NCBI GenBank assembly: GCA_011037195.1
Contig: JAAEAF010006545.1
Span: 1 to 64,000 of the forward strand
DNA from: Triatoma infestans
Lineage: Eukaryota; Arthropoda; Insecta; Hemiptera; Reduviidae
Direction: 5' to 3'
DNA length: 64,000 nt
Shown: positions 57,486-64,000 of the stretch, piece by piece
Position numbering within the stretch: position 1 is the first letter of the stretch
How the letters are laid out: each line of letters opens with the position of its first letter
The notes under the pieces: generated by a model
Told to the model about the DNA's origin: nothing
Seen by the model: the letters and a program-made list of their open reading frames with translations, nothing else
Databases searched by the model: none
Program-made: the position numbers and the translations under genes

Positions 57486-58170
57486 TGTGACAGAAGGCGC
57501 CGCCACAACAGTCGTCCACTCAGGTATAAATGGATGTATAACAACCTCTTTACCTCCTTATCTTTATGGCTATCGAATTAAAGATTTATAAACATTGTAA
57601 TTTCAAAGAAAATAATTGGTCAATTAAATTGCATTAATTCCAGTAAAACGCAATTTTATTAGCATCAAATGCTATATTACTTTGTTTGATATGTATATAG
57701 ATATAGTTGTTTATATTAATTTGTCGTCCTTAACTTTTTTAATACTGCTCGTCGGTGCCGAGTTAACCGCGAGTTTACATTTATTACTTTCTCTAACTCC
57801 ACTTCAGGATCGTCGACCTTTCAATTAATCGAAATCAATATATATGTACATACTCAATGATCATGATCGAAAATAAATATTATACCGACATTTTAATGAA
57901 GAACAAAGCAATACATACAAAACACACCCATATGTACCGAACCTTTAGACTTCTTTTATTCTTTTGGATTTTTGTAAGGTGCACAACAGCTATGGTCCTT
58001 TGCACATGTTTCTAACTTGTAAGCACTCATCCGGGATTCATATCCATACCCACCAGTCTAACAATTTCCACAGCGAACACACAATCTACTCCCTTATATC
58101 GCTTATAAAATTAATACCTATACACAAGACACCAGCAAACAACTAAACACATACATATGTACAGCTAGTT
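57486..58170. other. Spacer and probable 3' UTR of the LINE at 58.2 kb
   Basis: No clear tail is visible; otherwise nothing recognised. Confidence 0.35.
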
Positions 58171-58593
58171 TCACAACAAATGAAATAGATGAACCTCCCT
58201 AAGATATTCGAAAGTCTTATTGATATTGCCCTCATTGTCTCCTAATATATCTGTAAGACTGGTCGGCAAATTTACCTTTCTCCACGCGTTTAAATAGTTC
58301 GAACATTCCAATAAAATATGCGGGATCGTTAATGTCGTAATGCAAGCGCTCTGCAAACCGGCTGAGGTTCTCTTCGGAATATATGGCTGTGTAATAAATA
58401 CCATGGTGTGATCGAGTCTCATTCTCGCTAGGACAACTTCTTCTCGCCGAGACTCTCGATTTGAGGTTGACCATTTCTTGATGGTACTCTTGATATTCCT
58501 TAGTTTATTTGACAGCTGCACTGATTGCCATTCCTTTTCCCAGTTGGAAAAATTTAGACTTCTTAATAAATATAATCTATGTCTCGAAATCAA
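58171..58593 (-). pseudogene. LINE ORF2 C-terminal domain, uninterrupted 140 codons
   Basis: The minus-strand open frame contains W.KEWQSV..SNKLRNIKSTIKKW, SRREEVVLARMRLDHT and a C-terminal ITTLTIPHILLECSNY, followed by ILGDN. This pattern (basic RREE..L.RLR.GHT then ..HIL.EC) is the C-terminal zinc-knuckle region of I/RTE/Jockey-type LINEs, here with two of the usual Cys missing. It is truncated at about 58600, where the HINE-like copy begins. The frame has no stops, so it is fairly young. Confidence 0.75.
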
Positions 58594-58614
58594 CTGTTGT
58601 TAAAAGGAAATATT

Positions 58615-59274
58615 GCGATCGTGCTGGATTTCCGTAATTCACATTCCATCGGAAATACACGTTTTGAGATCCCCCTGAGTCCAAAAAAGTGGTTTTTAGA
58701 AAATGTTCTGTATGTGCATGTGTATGAAAAGAAATTTCTCAAAAATAAAAAGTTAACAGAAAGCTCAGCTCATTCTTGGGGTATTCCGTTTAGGCACTAC
58801 CACTGCAACAGACCGCAGATTTCGGGCAAAATCCATCAACCGGAAGTGCCACTTTACTAAATGGTTTTGCCAATTTTTTTTTTTGGTGATTTTTCTCAAA
58901 AAACTGCTCCAACGATTTGTTTTAAACTTGGTATACCAACCACACACATACAAAGAGCCAGAACATACATTTCTCTGGGAAAATTCATTTAAGGGCACTT
59001 TGGGGGGGGGGTAGATGGGGTTATGGTTGCCTCTAAAGTGCTATTTTAATTCATTAATATGCTATACAATTCTGTCAAACTAAATAATATTAATTAGAAT
59101 TATATAAGTTGCCAACTATTCCCAGTTTGAAGAAAATCGGTTGAGCGGAAGGACGACTTTACTGAATAGGTTTTTCAGTATTTTGTGATTTTCTCCATGA
59201 AAATGCCGATGGTTAGAATAGTAAGTGTAAATGAATTGTCGTGTTAGTGTTTCACACCAGATTTTTTTTTTTTT
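58615..59274 (-). repeat. HINE-like modular repeat, copy 6 (reverse, 5' truncated)
   Basis: Starts in the TTTCCG...GGAAATACACGTTTTGAG block, includes CCGGAAGTGCC and the module TTTAAGGGCACTTTGGGG, and ends TTTCACACCAGATTTTTTTT. Confidence 0.75.
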
Positions 59275-60490
59275 CTTATTATTATAAGAAAATAACTTAT
59301 CTTTTGAAATAAGAAGCTTTAAAGTCTCTTGAGTATGCAATAAATACTTTTAAAGAACGCGTCTCACTTTCTTTCCTATGAGTTTCCCAGGAAAAAGGTT
59401 GCTTCAGGTAACATACACCTTTATAAGGCGTGAATTCAGTATGTGAAGTTTAAGATAAAATTGTAAGGAACCATTTTCGAGATAAATACAAAACTGAAAA
59501 GCTGAAAGATTGGTTCAGTAAAGGAGTCCCATTTCCTGTAGACGGATTTTGTTTGGGTTACTCCTGTGTCACTCAGTCTCTCTCTACACACATAGACACA
59601 TATACAGATCTTCGCTAAACATTTTTCACTTTCTCAGGAAAACCGAAACGCCCGCATTTCCGTTGAAAAGTAAATTTAAAAAAAATTAGACTCGATCAGT
59701 TCATACAGTTCATTCTCCGGCAGCAAATTTAAATCCTTATCAAATTCATATCAACAAAATAGAAACACATTATCTAATGATACATAAAAAACGCCGACAC
59801 CATAATACATAAAATACTTAAATGATCTGATACCTAATTTAAAAAGTGTCCTATTGAAGAGCAAATGTACAAAAGAGCTGGAATTTTTATGCTTTGAGTA
59901 ACATTGTCTTGAAGATTGAAAACTCTTTTTTTTATTTTTATTTTTTTTGTTAATGTGAAGTCCATTTTAAGTTTGATTCCATATGTAAACATCCTTAACT
60001 GATTACTTGATAACTACACAATTTATTTGATATTTTCCGAAGAAAACTGACTAATCTACAAACACTGAATTAAGGGACATTGTAATTAAACTTTTAATTT
60101 GTTATTTGGTCTACAATAAATACATTACAGGTGTTCATCTTTTACTAAATATGGTAGGTATATAAGTAGTAGTAAGTCGTTAAATGACAAAAAATATAAA
60201 ATAAATTCAAGTACACTATGGTTACCAAGGAAACCTATATAGTAGTAACTAGTTTTCAACACTATAAATGGTGTAAATACTACTATAGCGGTGGGAGAGA
60301 GCGAGTGATAATGACACCTGAACAATCAAACTATCCAAGGTTCAAGGTCGACGCTATAATGTGCCACGAACACTCTCACTTGGCAAATAGATCTGTCATC
60401 TAGTCATGTTGATTAAATATTTTATTACCTTATTATTATGTATTCATTTTATTTTCATTATAAAACTAAAGTTTTATATGTCCCAATAAA
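59275..60490. other. Spacer with an old HINE-like trace at 59.37-59.69 kb
   Basis: At 59370-59690 there is a decayed module order (GGAACCATTTTCGAGA, CACACATAGACACATATACAG). The remainder is AT-rich with no supported gene. Confidence 0.4.
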
Positions 60491-60494
60491 ACAG

Positions 60495-61580
60495 GTATTT
60501 CAGATTTTTAAACATTTCTGATCATATATTTATGAATGATTTAGTAAATGTCATGTCCCATGTAAAATTCCTTTTCTTTGCTGACGACTTGAACTTTATT
60601 CTGTGAAATAAAATGTTCACAAGATTTTTTGCGTTTACAGAAAACACTTGATGAAGTGAGTCTTTGGTTTCATGACAATCGGTTAAAAATTAAACACTGC
60701 TAAATCCTTCCTTCTCTCATTTTCTAGACCCTCTATAAAATTTAATAATCAATACAGTCTTAATAACCGTCCTCTTTATACTGTTGACAGTATAAATGAT
60801 TTAGGTGTCACATTTCAATCTGACCTGTCGTTTTCCGATCCATATTGAGACAATAGTAAATAAAACTCTGAAGTTGTTGAGTTTCATTTCTCGAAACGCC
60901 GTAATTTCAATGATATTTCATCCGTTAAACATCTTTACTGTTCTCTTGTTCGCTCACAACTTGAATTTTCTTCTGCTGTTTGGTCTCCTTATCTTCTTTC
61001 TCACAAACACTCACTGGAACATGTTCAATATAAATTCTTTAAGCTGAATTCTTTTAAATTAAATATTCCTTATACTTCTAATAACATACCTGCACTACAA
61101 GAACTTACAAACCTACCTTCTTTAGAATCACGCCGTACATATCCTGACTTTATGTTTATCTTCAAACTACTTAATAATCATATTGACTGTTCTTTATTAC
61201 TTTCCCAGTTTAATTTTCGTATACCTCTTCATAACCATAGATTTCCTTCTACTTTCTTTGTACCTCATCTCTCCTATAATTCTGTACCACATCTGCTACA
61301 TTCTGGTCTTAATCGACTCAGTAGAATTGTCAATAATATCATTCAACAGTTCCCTTATCTTGACATTTTTCATTCTTCCAATCATATCATTAAGTCTGCT
61401 CTTCTTCGCATTTCTATAATCTTTTCTAAATAAATTTATAGTTCGTTCTATTTATTTGAAATAAATATTTTTGGCAGTTTTTATGTATTATATTATATTC
61501 TTGTACGTATCAAGTTTTTATTTTCTTATATAGTATTTTGAATATTATATATATATATTTTATTATCATTATTATTGCTG
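60495..61580 (+). mobile_element. CR1/Jockey-like LINE, RT catalytic box to 3' end
   Basis: Catalytic FADD lies at 60577-60588 (TTTGCTGACGAC). Downstream blocks in shifting frames are DNRLKIN, NDLGVTFQSDLSF, SLVRSQLEFSSAVWSPYL, EHVQYKFFKL, LQELTNLPSLESRR and LNRLSRIVNNIIQQFPYLDIF, with a stop near 61434. An AT-rich 3' UTR runs to about 61580. Sequence upstream of the catalytic box is missing. A second copy of its last ~120 bp lies at 63886-64000. Stops and frameshifts are few, so the copy is moderately old. Confidence 0.82.
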
Positions 61581-61590
61581 TAGTTAATGT

Positions 61591-61882
61591 GAATGCCAAA
61601 AAAGATATATTGGACACACAAAAAATTTTCTAAAAACTAGGGTAGAACAACACAAAAAATCTGTAAATAGCAAAACTAACACAGAGACTTCACTAATTAA
61701 ACAATGCAGACTTACAAACCATAATTTTGACTTCAATAATCCAATGATAATAGACAGAGAAAAAAATACAATAAAAAGGAAAACACTAGAAGCAATTAAT
61801 ATAGTCTTAAACTTAGATAAAATAGTAAATGATAGAAAAGAGTGCCCACAAATAAAAAATTTACACCAACATCAATAATAAT
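61591..61882 (+). pseudogene. Penelope-like element GIY-YIG endonuclease, C-terminal part
   Basis: The frame reads C.CQKRYIGHTKNFLKTRVEQHKKS, then SLIKQCRLTNHNFDF, IIDREKNTIKRKTLEAINI and KIVNDRKECPQI, then a stop at about 61880. The YIG.T..L..R..QH order, a downstream NH.FDF, and 'R...E.I.I......N.R' are the signatures of the GIY-YIG domain ending Penelope-like ORFs. About 95 codons are uninterrupted. The YIG half is present but the first GIY strand and the whole RT are missing, so it is 5'-truncated. A direct repeat TAGTTAATGT at 61581-61590 and 63876-63885 may mark its insertion. Confidence 0.78.
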
Positions 61883-62143
61883 CTTAAACAATACTTAACG
61901 AAATGATAGCATCGGTAACCTACAAAATTATAACCTCCTCAAATATATATATATACCACTAACTCATACAATCATAATTTTTAGAAATTGAATTATAGCA
62001 ACTAAAATAAAAGAAATAAAAAATTCAATAGTTAATATTAAATATTTAATAATAAATAAAAAAATAAATATAATTAAATAAAATAAAAATTTAAATAAAC
62101 ATAAGAAACTTATCACGTGTTTAATACGTCATCAAAAATAATT
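61883..62143 (+). other. Probable 3' UTR of the Penelope-like element
   Basis: AT-rich, non-coding, directly follows the GIY-YIG stop. No hammerhead is seen in this part. Confidence 0.4.
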
Positions 62144-62265
62144 TCTTAAGCGGCGTTTACACAATCAATATAATTGTCAATACTACTTACTATTTCTGCC
62201 ACTAGGAGAGAGTATTTACGTGTTTATACTCATCAGTTTAGTTGTTTTTTTTTAACCTTTAAAAA

Positions 62266-62690
62266 ATGAATAATCGTTCTAAAGCTTGCTTAGCCATTAT
62301 TTTGGCGCTTGGCACTCATCGACAAGGGAAACGAAAACTGTGGATGAAAGAATGGTTGAAGAAGAGGGAACAATATTCTCATTTAGTGCTACTTAATGAA
62401 ATAAGCGTCAGCGATGTTAATGATTTCATTAACTATTTCCGAATGGATGAACCTACCTTCAACAAATTGTTAAAGATGGTTGAACCATTTCTGAAGAGAC
62501 AAAAAAGTAATATGAGAGAAAGCATAAGTGTTAAGGAAAGATTAGCCTTAACACTTAGATACTTGGCCACAGGCAGAAACTTCTCAGATGTGAAGTTTTC
62601 AGTCATTATGTCCCCACCTAGTATCAGCAACGCTGTAATAGAAACTTGCGAAACCTTAATATATGTCCTACAAGACTACATGAAGGTAAG
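62266..62690 (+). CDS. PIF/Harbinger transposase (HARBI1-like), first exon
   Basis: ATG at 62266; 141 uninterrupted codons. Residues about 25-60 carry WMKEWLKKREQYSHLVLLNE; then 'VNDFINYFRMDEPTFNKLLKMVEPFLKRQ', RESISVKERLALTLRYLATG and SPPSISNAVIETCETL. This is the N-terminal helical region preceding the DDE domain of HARBI1-like transposases. The exon ends TACATGAAG|GTAAGT (donor at about 62685-62691), matching the common intron position. The DDE exon is not recognised in the remaining 1.3 kb. Upstream, TTAAGCGGCGTTTACACAA (62145-62163) may be the left terminal repeat with a TTA target. Intact coding suggests youth. Confidence 0.8.
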
Positions 62691-63700
62691 TTGATAAACA
62701 TTTCATTTATATATTCCAATGAGCCAGTACATTGAATCCATTCACTGTTAAATTTATAGTAAGCATATAGTACATACTACTCGAGAATGTTTTGTTGTGT
62801 AGGCAGGAAAATGAAAGAAATACGAAGATACTGTAACACTGTTACTGTTTATCAATTATAATAATATCAACAAAAAACACACTTCAAAAAAGTGAACTGT
62901 GCAACAAAGAAAAAAACATTTCAAACATTATTTAAAATAAAACTTCAATACAAAATACAACGTCATAGCCACATTTCTTCCATCTCTGATAGGATTATAT
63001 CAATTACTATGTTATTAAGATCTGCGAAGATTAATTGTGGACTTAGTAATGAAGCGTTGGAAATAATCTAAGACGAAACTTTCAATCTATTAACTTCTTA
63101 TGGCGTTGCTGTTTGCATCGATGGGGAAAAAATAAAATAAAAAAAAACTGGAGATATGTTGAAGACTTATGGCTATTAATCAGTCTACCATGAACAGCCA
63201 AATATGTTGGGTGACTCAAATATAACCTGTAAGTATCCAAAAGCCATAAAATTAATTAAAATATTATATTGGGTGAAATTAAAGTATACAATTTAAATAA
63301 ACTCAATAAAAATAATTTGCATAATTTTCAGACCTAAAGCAGCATAAACAATAGAAACAAAATCATAGTTTAAAAAAAACCTCGTGTTCTAATAAAGCAG
63401 AAGTATAATAATTAAGGCTGAGCAAAAGCAATTGTATCTAGTTCGACTAACTTATATAAAATAAAAGAAGGACATATAACATACAAAAAGTTATTAAAGT
63501 AAAATGACAAAAGATTTAAAAAAAAAAAAAAAAAACTATATTCTTAACGAAGCCTTAAATAATGGAAAATAAATATACATCTAAATAACGTAACAGTAAA
63601 AAAAAAAAAAAATTAGTAATTTTTGGACAAATAGCAATAGTACTATTGTATATAAATTTAAAATAACAATTGCAAAATATAATGTAAAAAATTATCTGTA
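62691..63700. other. AT-rich; possible intron or tail of the Harbinger element
   Basis: No DDE motif is found on the plus strand; the right terminal repeat was not located. Confidence 0.35.
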
Positions 63701-63708
63701 ATTCTAGT

Positions 63709-63751
63709 ATCCCTCTGAGGACAGCGCGTAAAGTGCAGAAACGTAAGGGAG
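63709..63751 (+). ncRNA. Second candidate type I hammerhead ribozyme
   Basis: In order: stem I TCCCT (63710-63714); CTGAGGA (63715-63721, fits CUGANGA with N7=G); CA; stem II GCGC-GTAAA-GTGC; A; GAAA (63738-63741); CGTA; stem I AGGGA (63746-63750). Stem I is 5 perfect bp. Stem III is the two-pair palindrome ACGT. The cleavage-site base would be A45 in the permitted UH form. Stem II has one G-U pair and an A-A mismatch at its base, so activity is uncertain. It lies about 125 bp before the right candidate target repeat of the Penelope-like element. Confidence 0.5.
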
Positions 63752-63885
63752 AAACAAATATTGTAACATTTATATAAAAATAAATAATTTGGCTGTAAAA
63801 AAGGTTCATTTCAAAATCACCCCAAATAAGGAAGAATATTAAAAAAAACAGCCGTACATAAACCAACCAGAAGGATAGTTAATGT

Positions 63886-64000
63886 CAATAATATCATTCA
63901 ACAGTTCCCTTATCTTGGCATTTTTCATTCTTCGCCTCATATCATTAAGTCTCTGCTCTTCTTCGCATTTCTATAATCTTCTCCAAATAAATTTATGGTA
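63886..64000 (+). pseudogene. Second copy of the CR1-like LINE 3' coding end
   Basis: Matches 61328-61443 with few differences (e.g. TTGACATTT here TTGGCATTT) and encodes the same NNIIQQFPYL block. It begins abruptly at GTCAATAATATC, so it is 5'-truncated, and it runs off the window's end. Confidence 0.85.

Noticed and set aside
63555..63866. 103-codon Phe/Ile-rich minus-strand frame
   Set aside because: AT-rich chance frame overlapping the hammerhead candidate; no domain.
1..64000. CRISPR arrays, operons, bacterial promoters or ribosome-binding sites
   Set aside because: The window is eukaryotic repeat DNA; no regularly spaced repeats with unique spacers were seen.

Overview
The window is AT-rich, intron-bearing, repeat-dense animal DNA, most likely from an insect; a sap-feeding hemipteran such as a planthopper is a guess from the repeat style. 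Support for an arthropod comes from mariner, Merlin, PIF/Harbinger and Penelope-like elements together with CR1/Jockey, LOA/I-type non-LTR retrotransposons and tRNA-derived SINEs. I find no convincing host protein gene: every recognisable coding stretch is a transposon or retrotransposon remnant, except for one unexplained 214-codon frame at 32809-33453 (-).

Layout. 1-9 kb: an RT fragment, a decayed RNase H-bearing LINE (-) split by a Harbinger-type element that carries MADF-domain exons, an LTR-like repeat, two ~1 kb modular repeats (called HINE-like here), and a mariner split by a 311-bp palindromic repeat. 10-17 kb: a LOA/I-type endonuclease fragment, a candidate LTR, and two SINE copies. 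17-24 kb: a 0.5-kb-arm palindrome, a second mariner, two more hammerhead-type palindromic repeats, and a third HINE-like copy. 25-40 kb: several LINE fragments, a CAGGGTGTCC-ended foldback element with a nested Jockey 3' end, the 214-codon frame, and a long decayed LINE (-) containing a SINE within an inverted duplication. 40-53 kb: HINE-like copies, a spliced Merlin transposase, SANT/MADF-like remnants, and a foldback element with a degenerate hammerhead-like core. 54-64 kb: a second SINE type, Jockey and other LINE C-termini, a CR1-like RT, a Penelope-like GIY-YIG fragment, a Harbinger transposase exon and a second hammerhead candidate.

The most notable signal is a repeat family of six copies (5.9, 8.0, 20.9, 22.4, 52.9 and 57.1 kb). 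Each carries the elements of a type I hammerhead ribozyme: CUGANGA, a GC stem II, GAAA, a palindromic ACCGGU stem III, GUC, and a closing stem I. Three copies are imperfect palindromes (arms inverted, with the same asymmetric ends) and several have 10-14 bp target-site duplications. Hammerheads are established features of Penelope-like retroelements. The window independently contains a Penelope-like GIY-YIG fragment whose candidate 10-bp target duplication brackets a different hammerhead-like motif. A third foldback element (44.6-45.0 kb) has a related degenerate core. Together these suggest several lineages of non-autonomous, ribozyme-bearing Penelope-related elements.

All coordinates and similarities were read by eye; no searches, alignments or folding computations were run.
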